64,000 nt of DNA from positions 62,001-126,000 of the forward strand of contig NZ_QFFK01000011.1 in NCBI RefSeq assembly GCF_003149455.1, read 5' to 3'. The notes beneath the pieces were generated by a model. The model made no database searches and was not told the origin of the DNA. It was given only the letters and a program-made list of their open reading frames with translations. The position numbers and the translations under genes were made by a program. This DNA is from Chitinophaga deserti (GTDB lineage: Bacteria; Bacteroidota; Bacteroidia; Chitinophagales; Chitinophagaceae). Shown piece by piece: positions 34,817-44,491 of this stretch; the stretch's first letter is position 1; every line of letters begins with the position of its first letter.

Positions 34817-35293
34817 ATGACCCTCAATCAACAGATCGCACAACACTTCCGCAGTGTGCATTCCGGTGGCAACTGGACTGCTGTTAATCTGAAAGACATA
34901 CTTTCAGGTATTACCTGGCAGGAAGCCATTACGCCCGTGCAAAATCTCAATACGATTGCCGTACTGGTGTTTCACATGAATTACTATGTGAGTGCAGTTT
35001 TAAAGGTACTCCGGGGGGCCCCGCTGCAGGCAAGCGATAAATTCAGCTTTGACCTTCCGCCCATTACGTCAGAGGCCGCATGGCAGGCACTGGTCACCAA
35101 AGCCCTCAGTGAGGCGGAAGAATTTGCCGCAGCCATAGAACAATTGCCGGAAGAGCGGTGGATGGAAGTATTCACCGATGAAAAGTATGGTAATTATTAC
35201 CGCAACATTCATGGCATCATTGAGCACACGCATTACCACCTTGGCCAGATCTCCCTTATCAGGAAATTACTCCGTGGCACATCAGAAGAATGA
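34817..35293 (+). CDS. DinB-like four-helix protein
   Basis: The 158-residue protein has the DinB/DUF1572 helical bundle with metal-ligand His candidates in VLVFHMNYY (about residue 54) and HGIIEHTHYHLGQI (about 137-150). DinB-family proteins include metal-dependent thiol transferases, for example those for bacillithiol or mycothiol, and many of unknown role. The start matches the first Met of the conserved region. Confidence 0.85.
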   Translation: MTLNQQIAQHFRSVHSGGNWTAVNLKDILSGITWQEAITPVQNLNTIAVLVFHMNYYVSAVLKVLRGAPLQASDKFSFDLPPITSEAAWQALVTKALSEAEEFAAAIEQLPEERWMEVFTDEKYGNYYRNIHGIIEHTHYHLGQISLIRKLLRGTSEE

Positions 35294-35382
35294 TGAGCCG
35301 CACGGGCCACAACGGGCCCGCACGGCTCTCAGCGCAGGATTGCGCAGCATCAACAATTCCTGCTTATTGTATATACCCCAAA

Positions 35383-35958
35383 TTATTCCGCCATGCCGTA
35401 CACGAAGATTGCGTTTTCATGGCCTGTGTCGCGTTCGTCATAGGTATAGAGATATTTTCTGCCGTCTATTACTTTAACCTCCCAACGGTATTTATGCGGC
35501 TTCAGATCATCTCCCGCAGCAGCCCGCTTAGTGGTACCGTTGCCTGTTGAGCATTTATCTTTTATAGTCTTATACTCACCTTTAACGGGATAGAAAGTGA
35601 ACAGATCTCCTTCAAACACTACCGACCCTTCCAGCCGGGTGTAATGTTCCGTTACACAGCTGCCGTAGGTACGGAGGCCGAGGTATTGGAAGAATAGCAT
35701 ACGGCCTTTGCCGTCTTTCTCCGTAAACTGATATTCGCGGCCCGCTTCATAGTCGTTGCCAAGTTTATGCCCGTCGCGGTCGAAGTAGGAGATGGCAGAC
35801 AGGGTTCCACTGAACCACAACTTACCACTTAACTCCGCTGGTACGTGGCTGGCAGGGACGTTGGCATAGGGATCCTGTTCCGGGTTATCGTCTTTTTTCT
35901 TACAGTTCTGAAAACTGAGGGACGCTAAGAAGCTGAGCAGCAGTAGTGCTTTTTTCAT
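35383..35958 (-). CDS. lipoprotein of unknown function
   Basis: The 191-residue protein has lipobox SFQNC (Cys19) followed by KKKDDNPEQD, a charged segment usual in Bacteroidota surface lipoproteins. The body is beta-rich with Cys pairs (SCVTEH, KDKCSTG). No domain is recognised. It lies 56 bp beyond the stop of the 36015 gene on the same strand. Confidence 0.75.
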   Translation of the reverse strand: MKKALLLLSFLASLSFQNCKKKDDNPEQDPYANVPASHVPAELSGKLWFSGTLSAISYFDRDGHKLGNDYEAGREYQFTEKDGKGRMLFFQYLGLRTYGSCVTEHYTRLEGSVVFEGDLFTFYPVKGEYKTIKDKCSTGNGTTKRAAAGDDLKPHKYRWEVKVIDGRKYLYTYDERDTGHENAIFVYGMAE

Positions 35959-36014
35959 GTTGAGGGGTTTATGAATTATTATGGTTGTAAGATGCAGGGG
36001 ATTTTACCTGATCA

Positions 36015-36776
36015 TCATTGTAGGCTTTTACCAATGTAAGCAGTGAGGGAAGCAAGGTTCATGGTGCGGATGAAGTAATCCGCCGCTTCGGGTACGGCAG
36101 TAACCGTAATGCTGATATTATGCAGGGTAAAGGGGCCTCCGCCGGTGAGCTGTCCTTCGCCGGATACGGTGCCGCTCCGTTCATCGTTCATATCCGTGCG
36201 GGGCCTGGAGAACTTCCCGAACAGGAGCATAGTGGCGGCCTCGCAGCCGGCGCCGTCTTTCAGTTCTGCAGGCACCCTCACCATGGCGGTAGCACCGGGG
36301 TAGGCGGGGAACGATGGCTTCCCGGCGCAGAAGGTAACCGCGCTGTAGTTGAGGTTGAACTGCACTTTGATCCTGCACACCGCCGCCGCCCGTACCTTCT
36401 CCATTTCCAGCAGCAGCTCATTGGCTTTGCCGGGAGTATCATTCACCTTCTTTGCGAGGGCATCCAATTCGGCAGCTACCAGGTTCTCCTTACGTACATA
36501 AGTTATCTCGAAATCATAGCTGTAAGGCCCGGTATCGGGTTTACGGGATACTACCGGCTGGAAACCGCTGTCATCTTCCGTACCGCCCGCCATATCCCAG
36601 CCTATGGTAGTTTCATGGGGCACCGCCTGCCGGATGATGGCATCGGCCTTTTTCCAGAAACGTTCTTCCGCAGGGGTACGGGGCCTGAATTCCTCCTGTG
36701 CAGCGCACAACAGCGGTATCAATCCGAGTATCCCTGTTATAAAACCAGCGGCCATCCTTATGCGCAACAGTTTCAT
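36015..36776 (-). CDS. secreted protein of unknown function
   Basis: The protein has 253 residues from ATG 36776, with a signal peptide ending LIPLLCAAQ. It then contains a helical region rich in Ala/Glu (LDALAKKVNDTPGKANELLLEMEKV) and a beta-rich C-terminal half with two to three Cys. The longer frame to 36839 is rejected because it places the signal peptide internally. No family is recognised. Confidence 0.72.
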   Translation of the reverse strand: MKLLRIRMAAGFITGILGLIPLLCAAQEEFRPRTPAEERFWKKADAIIRQAVPHETTIGWDMAGGTEDDSGFQPVVSRKPDTGPYSYDFEITYVRKENLVAAELDALAKKVNDTPGKANELLLEMEKVRAAAVCRIKVQFNLNYSAVTFCAGKPSFPAYPGATAMVRVPAELKDGAGCEAATMLLFGKFSRPRTDMNDERSGTVSGEGQLTGGGPFTLHNISITVTAVPEAADYFIRTMNLASLTAYIGKSLQ

Positions 36777-36931
36777 GCTGAATAATTTTATGCAAAGGAA
36801 GCATAAACCCTGTGGCGGGAACAGTGGGGCACCACGCATTTATATTTCTAAGTAAATCACGTATTTTTAGCCGGTTAAATCGCAGTAATATTGTCCCGGT
36901 TTAGAAGCATAACACCCAAAAAACGAATTCA

Positions 36932-37576
36932 ATGCCCGATACCATCACTTTAGCCATAGCAGACGACCATCTCATTGTAGTAAACGGCCTGCGCGCCATG
37001 CTGGCCCGCCGGAACGATATCCGCATCCTCTTCGAAGCCGCTGATGGCGATACAGTGCTGGAACAGCTGCAAACCCAGCAGCCCGACATCCTGCTGCTCG
37101 ACATCCAGATGCCCGGACTTGCCGGTCCGGAGCTCTGCCGGAAGATCCACCGCCAGTTCCCCGATATCCGCATCCTCGTTCTCACCAGTCATGATACACC
37201 CGCTTACGTGAAGCAGATGATGCGTAACGGCGCCTCCGGCTATCTCATCAAGAACTCCGGTATGGAAGAGCTTTTCAATGCTATCAATAAAGTGATGGAA
37301 GGGGAGAAATACATCGATAATTACATCCGCAACGGACTGGTACACGAAGCGCTCACCGGCCAAACCGTGAGCCGCTATGAGATACCGCTTACCCGCCGGG
37401 AGAAAGACATCCTACAGCTTATTGCTGAAGAGTTCTCCAACCCGGAAATAGCCGCGCAACTCTGCATCAGCCTGCGCACTGTGGAAACACACCGCCAGAA
37501 CATCGTGCATAAACTCCGTGTAAAGAATACCGTTGGCCTTGTAAAAGAAGCCATCAAACGCGGACTGATCGATTAA
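36932..37576 (+). CDS. NarL/LuxR-type response regulator, orphan
   Basis: The 214-residue protein has a receiver domain (DD at 11-12, phospho-acceptor Asp57 in LLLLDIQMPG, NGASGYLIKNSG) and a LuxR helix-turn-helix (LTRREKDILQLIAEEFSNPEIAAQLCIS). No kinase gene adjoins it. It shares about the same layout as the regulator at 13588. Confidence 0.93.
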   Translation: MPDTITLAIADDHLIVVNGLRAMLARRNDIRILFEAADGDTVLEQLQTQQPDILLLDIQMPGLAGPELCRKIHRQFPDIRILVLTSHDTPAYVKQMMRNGASGYLIKNSGMEELFNAINKVMEGEKYIDNYIRNGLVHEALTGQTVSRYEIPLTRREKDILQLIAEEFSNPEIAAQLCISLRTVETHRQNIVHKLRVKNTVGLVKEAIKRGLID

Positions 37577-37602
37577 ATACAACATATACTATATAAATAA
37601 AA

Positions 37603-37626
37603 TCCGCCCGGGTACTCCCGGGCGGA
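37603..37626. terminator. bidirectional terminator
   Basis: A perfect 10-bp stem TCCGCCCGGG / CCCGGGCGGA with loop TACT lies between convergent genes ending at 37576 (+) and 37653 (-). The leftward side has A-rich flank (T-rich on minus strand). Confidence 0.8.
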
Positions 37627-37652
37627 CGTGTTATATGCTCCCCATAACACGT

Positions 37653-38975
37653 TTACGGTAAAGTAGTGAGGTTCACTGTGGGCGCTACGCCCAGTGCGGG
37701 CCGCGTGAAGGTGGAACCATATGCAGTGCTTATGGCAAAGAAGCCGCCGTTCTGCAGGTAGAAGCTGCCAGCGTCCAGTCCGCCAGCATAATCGCGGCGC
37801 TGATCATTTGAACCCGTGGCATCGTAAGTGAACCGGCCCTGCGTGAGCTCCACCCAGGTGCCTGCCGTATTGCGGATCCACTGGTTGTTGTAACGCACCT
37901 TGCGGCCGAGGTAACCGCGGGTATCAATAAAGTTTTCGAGGAAAGAGTGTGCGCCGGTGTAATAGCTGACTGTGTTAGGCCGCTTCCAGGTAGCCAGGAA
38001 GCGCCAGGTACCCGTTTCGGGGGTATAGATCCAGCTGGAGTATAAAGAAGCCCCGGTGCCGTCGGGCTTGATCTGGGTGAGGAATTTGTAGGTAGTGCCG
38101 GCCGTCCAGTTGAAGAGCAGGTAGCTTTGGCCGCCGGTACCTTCTCCGCCAAAAGTATTATCCACCACATTCGGGCCTTTGCGCACGAGGGTGGTTTTCC
38201 CGGAAGCGGGGTCCCATACTGAAAAGAGTACCCTACGCTCGGTAGCACTGTTGACCTGAATACCGAAGTAACCACCGCTGAAGCCGTTGCTCATAAAGTA
38301 AGAACCGATCTTGTCTTCGCCCGCCGGCACCGTCATTTCATTATAAAACCATTCCGCAGTATTACCGGCAGGGATGGTATAACCCATATGTACAGAAGGC
38401 CCGCGGCGGCTCCAATAATAGTTGGCGGCATCATTGGCATACACCACATCGCTTGCGGTGGAAGCACCGCTGATGATAACGTGGGATACATCACCGAAGT
38501 AACTGCCGGTTTTGCTGATGCCCTGCAGATCTACCCGCACATATCCGGCAGCGCCGATAGTTACGGAACCAATGGAATGGGTGGCATAAGCATTACCGGA
38601 AATGCTTTTCGTAAAAACAGTTCCGTTTACAGTGATACGGATACTGCTGGTGCCGGAAGGCACTTTAGCGCGAAGCGATACATTCAGCGCCCCGGTTTGT
38701 GATACCCGGAACCATACGCTGGTAATGCTGTTGGCATTGGTCCAGTTACCAAGACCATTGGATGTGATTACTTCCGCACCGCCGGAAGCCAGGGTGGTGA
38801 CATAGCCATTGCCGGCAAGGTGTACAGAATAGGAAGAAGCAGGCGGAACTGCGGATAACGTGTTGTCGTTGGTAAGTCTTTGTGCAGCAGGAGACTCGAC
38901 TTTTTCCTTGCTGCAGGAGAGGAACAGGGCGCTGAGGGTAATGGCGCACCCGCTCATCATGTGCTTGATTTTCAT
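37653..38975 (-). CDS. DUF5077-DUF3472 lipoprotein
   Basis: The 440-residue lipoprotein has lipobox LFLSC (Cys20) and SKEKVES. An N-terminal DUF5077-like domain spans about 50-175 (WFRVSQTGALNVSLRAKVPSG) and a DUF3472 domain spans about 180-400 (YYWSRRGPSVHMGY, WFYNEMTVPAGED, GYFGIQVNS, WSPETGTW-like segments). DUF3472 proteins are secreted and thought to bind or act on carbohydrates. ATG 38975 is used because the longer frame has a non-signal leader of 44 residues. Confidence 0.85.
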   Translation of the reverse strand: MKIKHMMSGCAITLSALFLSCSKEKVESPAAQRLTNDNTLSAVPPASSYSVHLAGNGYVTTLASGGAEVITSNGLGNWTNANSITSVWFRVSQTGALNVSLRAKVPSGTSSIRITVNGTVFTKSISGNAYATHSIGSVTIGAAGYVRVDLQGISKTGSYFGDVSHVIISGASTASDVVYANDAANYYWSRRGPSVHMGYTIPAGNTAEWFYNEMTVPAGEDKIGSYFMSNGFSGGYFGIQVNSATERRVLFSVWDPASGKTTLVRKGPNVVDNTFGGEGTGGQSYLLFNWTAGTTYKFLTQIKPDGTGASLYSSWIYTPETGTWRFLATWKRPNTVSYYTGAHSFLENFIDTRGYLGRKVRYNNQWIRNTAGTWVELTQGRFTYDATGSNDQRRDYAGGLDAGSFYLQNGGFFAISTAYGSTFTRPALGVAPTVNLTTLP

Positions 38976-39111
38976 GATTTTGGCATTTTGGGTTTCGGAT
39001 AAGTTGTCAGATATGATAAAGAGTAGCCGGGTTACCGGTGGAGCATCAACACAGTAACAGGACAACGCGGCCCGGGAAAAGGGGCTATTGGGGACACATA
39101 CATACAAAAAA

Positions 39112-39136
39112 AGGAGCTACCGTTACAGCAGCTCCT
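39112..39136 (-). terminator. terminator after the GH18-like gene
   Basis: A 7-bp stem AGGAGCT / AGCTCCT with an 11-nt loop, followed leftward by T7 (complement of the A-run at 39106-39112). Confidence 0.65.
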
Positions 39137-39157
39137 CATGTTGATTAACAGGGGTTA

Positions 39158-40387
39158 TTAAGATACCAAACTGCCGGATGAAGCCGTCTTTGCAAGGGCA
39201 AGCCCGTTTACAATAGCGTTGCGGTATGCCGTGGCCACCGTAGCCACACTGTCGCCGCTTTCGCCACAGGGGCCGGAAAGCACGCAGTCTACAATAGAAT
39301 CGTACATCCAAATAAAGCCTCCGTTTACCGGGTATTTACCGTTAGCCCACTTGGCATATTGCGTTTGAAGATCGGAAGGACAGGCGCCTCCCTGATTGTA
39401 AATATTGGAGCAGCCGTTTGCCAGTGCATAACCTTCACATTGCGGTGCGGAACCCCATTGCGGGAGCCCTCCGAAGAAAACTGCATCGCCTGCATTGAAT
39501 TGCTTACCCGGACCCAGATCGAGGTAACTGTTGCAGTAAAAGAAGAATGTTTCTCCACCCACACAGCTTTGCATGGCCGCATCCGCAGAGGGATAATTAC
39601 CCTGCCGCAGGAGGGATGACCAGTCGCCGCCGCCATACTGCGCTACAGCCGGGTATGATTTAACACTGCTGCCAGGCTGGCCGCTGTTCCACCAGCCACC
39701 GGGCCCTGCCTGGTTGGTAGCAAGCCCCGGAATGAGCAGGGCATTACTGCCCGATGCGGCAATTACCTGGCCCCATTCCTGCGGATCGTTATATTCCCCG
39801 CCGGAGTAGCATTGCAGGTGAAGGGCGCTTACGAAATCAGGACCGAACTTCTTCACCAGCTGGGTGAGCGCATCCTGCCATACTTCTGGCAGGCAATATG
39901 GGCAAAACGTTACGGAAGCATAACCGATAGCCTGCAGCATGATAGCGAAATCAACCATAACACCGGCTTCGAGATTGTCCTCATTATCGAAATCAATAGC
40001 ATCGATATTGCCGCCTGCATTCACCATGGCAGCTTTTAACGCAGCCATATTAGTGTATAGCGGATTATCGGAACCGGTTCCATACTTTGAAATAAGACTG
40101 GCGATGTTGGTGAAATCACTCGTTCCACCGGCACCTACAGAGAAAATGACAGAGATACCGTTCTGATACAAGGTAGCGAGGCGGGAAGGCAGGTTCATGG
40201 TTTGCGCTTCCTGGTACACACCATTTGAAACGATCTGAGTGTTGTTCATAATGAGATCGCCCGAAGCATTCACATGCAGCGACCAGAGAATAACGGCCGG
40301 GTATTGTGCCGCCAGAAGATTGTTGACAGCCACGGACTCTCCGAAACAGAAGGAGCCGCTGGCGTAGATTCTAGCCTGAGGTGACAT
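39158..40387 (-). CDS. GH18-like (chitinase-type) protein without signal peptide
   Basis: The 409-residue protein has the GH18 features in order: a first strand, SxGG-like SVGAGG at 83-88, catalytic DxxDxDxE as Asp129-Ala-Ile-Asp132-Phe-Asp134-Asn-Glu136, and a terminal GGFIWMYDS that supplies the usual Trp of the last strand. Asp and Glu needed for catalysis are present, so activity on chitin or other GlcNAc polymers is plausible. Unusually, it begins MSPQARIYASG with no signal peptide or lipobox. The promoter-side frame has no better start. Its single-copy Cys-rich C-terminal third is unlike classical chitinases. Confidence 0.8.
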   Translation of the reverse strand: MSPQARIYASGSFCFGESVAVNNLLAAQYPAVILWSLHVNASGDLIMNNTQIVSNGVYQEAQTMNLPSRLATLYQNGISVIFSVGAGGTSDFTNIASLISKYGTGSDNPLYTNMAALKAAMVNAGGNIDAIDFDNEDNLEAGVMVDFAIMLQAIGYASVTFCPYCLPEVWQDALTQLVKKFGPDFVSALHLQCYSGGEYNDPQEWGQVIAASGSNALLIPGLATNQAGPGGWWNSGQPGSSVKSYPAVAQYGGGDWSSLLRQGNYPSADAAMQSCVGGETFFFYCNSYLDLGPGKQFNAGDAVFFGGLPQWGSAPQCEGYALANGCSNIYNQGGACPSDLQTQYAKWANGKYPVNGGFIWMYDSIVDCVLSGPCGESGDSVATVATAYRNAIVNGLALAKTASSGSLVS

Positions 40388-40520
40388 AACAATTGGGTTT
40401 TTATGGACAGGAATAAGTTAACGGAGACAAAATTCCGAAGACGGGGAAACAGTACAATAGCTAATATCCACTTTGACTGGGGGGTAAAATTATCTTTCCG
40501 TGGTGGGTATAAAAAAGAAA

Positions 40521-40543
40521 CGGCCCGCTATAACAGCGGGCCG
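40521..40543 (-). terminator. terminator of the TonB receptor gene
   Basis: A perfect 9-bp stem CGGCCCGCT / AGCGGGCCG around TATAAC-type loop bases; leftward it runs into TTTCTTTTTT. It is 25 nt past the stop. Confidence 0.88.
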
Positions 40544-40567
40544 CCAGCAATGAAGCTTTATCGGACT

Positions 40568-43111
40568 TTACAAACCATAACGTAAGGTAACGCCGAAGGT
40601 TCTGGGATCTCCCAGCACACCGGCATAGTGCCCTGCATTGCCCGCACCGGGCAGCAGCTGCTCAAAATAATCCTTATCCAGCAGGTTGCGTGCCCAGAGG
40701 AAGAACGATAATCCGCTGTTAGCCTTGAAGCCCGCACGGGCATTCAGGAGGAAGTAACCATCTACCCGGAGGTATTTAGACGGGGAGGGGTTGGAGGAGA
40801 AGTCGGAGCGGTAGTAACCGTCAACCGCAAAGAAGAAGCTGCCTTTCTGCCCAAGTGCGCTGCCGCCTTTGGTGATCTCACCACCCAGTGATCCTACCCA
40901 TTTGGAGATACCCGGCAACTCGCCGCCGGAAACGTCTTTAAAGGTAGGTCCGCCGGTTTCTTCCAGCGGGGGAGGTGCATTGGTAAAGCTTACATATTTG
41001 CCTTCGGTATAGGCCAGGGCGCCGTAGAAGGAAAGGAAGTCTTTCACCTTCACATTACCATCCAGTTCCACACCACGAACGCGAACCTTTTCGGCATTGG
41101 CGAGGTAACCACGGTTTACGGAGAGGTCGGCCGCCTGTACCTGTGTCTGGTAATTGGAGATATCGGTATTGTATACAGTCAGGTTGAGTATGGCATTTTC
41201 TCCCGGAGATGTTTTAACACCTACTTCATAATGGCGCACTTCTTCCGGTTTGATCACCGCGAGGTCGAGCATGGTTTTGCCGGCTGCAGTGGGCAGTCCG
41301 CCGAGGTTAAGGCCCACAGGTTTGAAACCGGTAGAGAAGGTGGCGAAGGTATTGATCTTCCGGTTGAACTTATAGGCCAGCGTTACCTGTCCGGATAAAT
41401 TGGTATCGTCGATATCAGTTTCGAAAGCCTGAGAGGTGTAAACACCGTTCTTCAGTGCAAGGAGGGCAGGGTCTTCCGTTTGCAGGCCGCCATATGCTTC
41501 GCGGCGGAAGTTCACTTTCTTGTCATCATAGTTGAAACGCAGGCCGGGTAAGAGGCTCAGGCGGTCGGTGATGGCCCAGTCTACCTGTCCGAATATTGCA
41601 CCGCTGAAGGTTCGCAGGCTGGGATACGAGCGTATACCGAAGCCTTCGAAAAGTCCGGGTGTTTTCCAGAGTGCGCTGGTAGAGCTTTGGGAGAAGCGCC
41701 ACTGGTCGCGGCCCGATTCTTCGGTATGCGAACCATCTGCATCCAGCTTCTGACCAAAGGCGAATACACCAAATACGGCGCTAACCTTCGGTAATATAGA
41801 GCCTGCCCAACGTACTTCCTGCGACCATTGTTTGTGTTTGGAAGGCGCCTGAGAAAGGGCGAGCGCCTGCAGACCGGTAAAATCGCGGTCGTTGGAAGGG
41901 TCCCAGTTCCAGTAGCGGTAAGCGGATGTGGCTGTAAGCCTGCCCGATCCCAGTTTGAAATCGAAGTTGAGGGAGGCACCGCCCAGGTCCTGGAACGAGC
42001 GCCATGGTGTATCGTGATCGATCACACGGTCGAAGGGATTATCGCTGGGGAACTTATAATTGAGATCCGCCGCAATAGCAGGGAACTGGCGATAAGAAGC
42101 CCGGAGTGTGGGGGCAGTACCGGCGTATACCTGTGCATAGCCATCAGGGCGCTGGCGCGATGCATCTGCCGCCAGGGTTATTTCCAGCTTCTCGGAAGGT
42201 TTGAAGAGGAGCTGTCCGCGTACCCCCAGGTTATTGAGAGTATTGGTATGCTTATCGGTTTTAACATTGTAAATGGTACCATTACGGTGCGTACCGGAAA
42301 ACGAAATACGGGCAGCGAATTTATCACTGAGGGGGCCGGTGATTGAAGTCTTTGCCTGTATGTAACCATAGTTGCCGTAGCTCACTTCGAAGTTGGCGCC
42401 CGGTGTGAATTTAGGCTTGCGGGTAGTAACGTTGAATGTACCTGCCGTGGTGTTTTTCCCGAAGAGGGTGCCCTGCGGGCCACGCAGTACTTCTATCTGT
42501 TCGATGTCGAGGAAGTCGATGGTGGTAGCAGCCGGACGGGCATAATAAACCCCGTCCACATAAAAGCCCACACCGGGATCGATGCCATCGTTGGTGAGGC
42601 CGAAGGTGGTACCGAGGCCGCGGATACTGAGGCCCGTGTTACGGGGGTTGGAGGAATACAGTTGAACGGAAGGCACCAGTTCTTTGAGGCGGTTCACGTT
42701 AAAGAGGCCCGCATCTTCGGCCTGGGCGCCGCCCACCACAGAAATAGGGATGGGCACGGCCTGCAGGGATTCCTTTCTGCGCCTTGCGGTGATTACCACT
42801 TCGGAGAGGGCATCGTTTTTCTCGAGGATCACATCCAGCTCAGGCCCCGTATTGCGGCCGATGTGTGATTCATTTGTTTTGTATCCCACATAACTGATGG
42901 TGATATAAAAGGGAGGCTCGCGGCGGGCTTCGAGCAGATAGCGGCCGGTTGAGTCTGTCTGGGCAAAGAAAGTAGTGCCTTTGATGCCGATAGTGGCGCC
43001 GGGCAGCGGGGAGCCGTCTTTCGAGCGAACGAGCCCCTTTAATGTAAACTGTGCCGATACGGCATAGGAAAGCAATAGCACTGGCAAAGCCAGCAACAGC
43101 ATTTTTTTCAT
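40568..43111 (-). CDS. TonB-dependent outer-membrane receptor
   Basis: The 847-residue protein has a signal peptide (LLLALPVLLLSYAVSAQ), a carboxypeptidase-regulatory-like domain (about 22-100), a TonB-box/plug (VVITARRRKESLQAVPIPISVVGG, RGPQGTLFGKNTTAGTFNVTTRKP) and a barrel ending in DPRTFGVTLRYGL. The plug style is that of the single-gene siderophore/vitamin receptors, not the SusC type; no SusD follows. The ligand is not known. Confidence 0.93.
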   Translation of the reverse strand: MKKMLLLALPVLLLSYAVSAQFTLKGLVRSKDGSPLPGATIGIKGTTFFAQTDSTGRYLLEARREPPFYITISYVGYKTNESHIGRNTGPELDVILEKNDALSEVVITARRRKESLQAVPIPISVVGGAQAEDAGLFNVNRLKELVPSVQLYSSNPRNTGLSIRGLGTTFGLTNDGIDPGVGFYVDGVYYARPAATTIDFLDIEQIEVLRGPQGTLFGKNTTAGTFNVTTRKPKFTPGANFEVSYGNYGYIQAKTSITGPLSDKFAARISFSGTHRNGTIYNVKTDKHTNTLNNLGVRGQLLFKPSEKLEITLAADASRQRPDGYAQVYAGTAPTLRASYRQFPAIAADLNYKFPSDNPFDRVIDHDTPWRSFQDLGGASLNFDFKLGSGRLTATSAYRYWNWDPSNDRDFTGLQALALSQAPSKHKQWSQEVRWAGSILPKVSAVFGVFAFGQKLDADGSHTEESGRDQWRFSQSSTSALWKTPGLFEGFGIRSYPSLRTFSGAIFGQVDWAITDRLSLLPGLRFNYDDKKVNFRREAYGGLQTEDPALLALKNGVYTSQAFETDIDDTNLSGQVTLAYKFNRKINTFATFSTGFKPVGLNLGGLPTAAGKTMLDLAVIKPEEVRHYEVGVKTSPGENAILNLTVYNTDISNYQTQVQAADLSVNRGYLANAEKVRVRGVELDGNVKVKDFLSFYGALAYTEGKYVSFTNAPPPLEETGGPTFKDVSGGELPGISKWVGSLGGEITKGGSALGQKGSFFFAVDGYYRSDFSSNPSPSKYLRVDGYFLLNARAGFKANSGLSFFLWARNLLDKDYFEQLLPGAGNAGHYAGVLGDPRTFGVTLRYGL

Positions 43112-43518
43112 GGTTGATAATAATTTTAAGCTTGCGGAATGGGATGCTTTAGCGCAGGACAGACATGTCCGGCTGGTTGGTGAAGCCGCAACAATAAGGT
43201 CTGATAAATAATATGCGTGTTTTCATTACCCTGGGATTATGAACATCACGAAGGTAGAATACTATTTTCTTATTTCCTACTGATTTAGTAGACTAATAGA
43301 AAAGTAGTAGATCAACTTACTGATAACCTGTGTATTAAGACAGGAAAATATTGATGCATGACGGTCAGACAGGTGATTTTAATGGGGATTTAACAAATAT
43401 TTAGGTGCTTCCTGCTGCGTATTGATAGCATTCTGCACAGAATTCTTTTATTTTTCATTGCTGTACTTAAAAAATAGCCCTGTACCGGAAACCCAGACTT
43501 AGAATCAATACCCATTTA
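43112..43518. other. intergenic region, divergent promoters expected
   Basis: 407 bp between divergent genes. It is A+T-rich around 43250-43400 with a small CTACT/AGTAG inverted repeat near 43278-43292. No gene, array or consensus promoter could be identified. Confidence 0.4.
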
Positions 43519-44475
43519 ATGTTCCACATTTTCAGCAATAAAGTAATACCAACAATATTCGGAACGTTTTGTTGTGTTGCAGCATTGGCACAAAACAAAC
43601 CGGTGATACTACCGGAGGAATTCAGCAAACATGTTCGTGTGGCCGATTCACTGATGACGGCGGGTAATTATGCACTGGCGGCAGATAGTTACAGGAAGGC
43701 TTTTAGTGATTATAAATGGAAAGGCCCGGTACCAGACCGTCTCAACGCCGCGCGGGCGTATGCTTATACCGGGCAAAATGAATCCGCCTTAGCTGCACTC
43801 CAATTGCTTTGTGAAACTGAACGTTTCTTTGATCACCCTTCAATATTGAAGGATAAGGCTTTTGAAGGGTTAAGGAACGATCCGCGATTTAAGCAGGTGC
43901 TCCAATGCATCCGGGCCAGTCAGCAAAAACATGCTCCTAAATTTAATCCGGAGTTGAGGGATCAACTGCTGGCGCTTAAAAAGGAAGATCAGGAAGTAAG
44001 ATCTGCGCTCGATGCGGCTGTAAAAAGGAATGCACCGGCTGTGACAATCAATGAAATATCCACACGCATGCTTGCGACAGATTCGGCCAATATAGCTTTT
44101 GTTGCAGATCTGCTGGACCATAAAGGCTGGCCGGATAAGTTCACAGTTGATTTTACCGGTTGCGATGCCATCTTCCTCATCATTCAGCACGCACCGCTGG
44201 AAACGCAAAAGAAGTACCTGCCCATGATACAGCAGGCAGCCAAAACGCTGGATATCCCCCCGCCCAACCTTGCCCTGCTTACCGACAGGATATCCGTGCG
44301 AGAAAACGGCACTCAGTTGTATGGTACTCAAATCACGATGGGGCCTTCAGGGGAAAAGATTCCTTTCCCTATTACAGATGAGGCAGGCGTAAATAAAAGA
44401 AGAAAGGCAATAGGCCTCCCGCCATTGGAAGATTATCTGAAAATGCTGGGCATTACTTATGTTCCGAAACAATAA
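43519..44475 (+). CDS. secreted TPR-DUF6624 protein
   Basis: The 318-residue protein has a signal peptide (about 1-24), a TPR-like helical hairpin region (45-115: ADSLMTAGNYALAADSYRKAF, RLNAARAYAYTGQNESALAAL) and a DUF6624 domain from about 145 (LLALKKEDQEVRSAL, HKGWPD, AIFLIIQHAPLETQKKYLP, LTDRISVRENGTQLYGTQ). The function of DUF6624 is unknown. The next gene starts 16 bp after its stop. Confidence 0.82.
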   Translation: MFHIFSNKVIPTIFGTFCCVAALAQNKPVILPEEFSKHVRVADSLMTAGNYALAADSYRKAFSDYKWKGPVPDRLNAARAYAYTGQNESALAALQLLCETERFFDHPSILKDKAFEGLRNDPRFKQVLQCIRASQQKHAPKFNPELRDQLLALKKEDQEVRSALDAAVKRNAPAVTINEISTRMLATDSANIAFVADLLDHKGWPDKFTVDFTGCDAIFLIIQHAPLETQKKYLPMIQQAAKTLDIPPPNLALLTDRISVRENGTQLYGTQITMGPSGEKIPFPITDEAGVNKRRKAIGLPPLEDYLKMLGITYVPKQ

Positions 44476-44491
44476 TATATTTCAACCCGCA

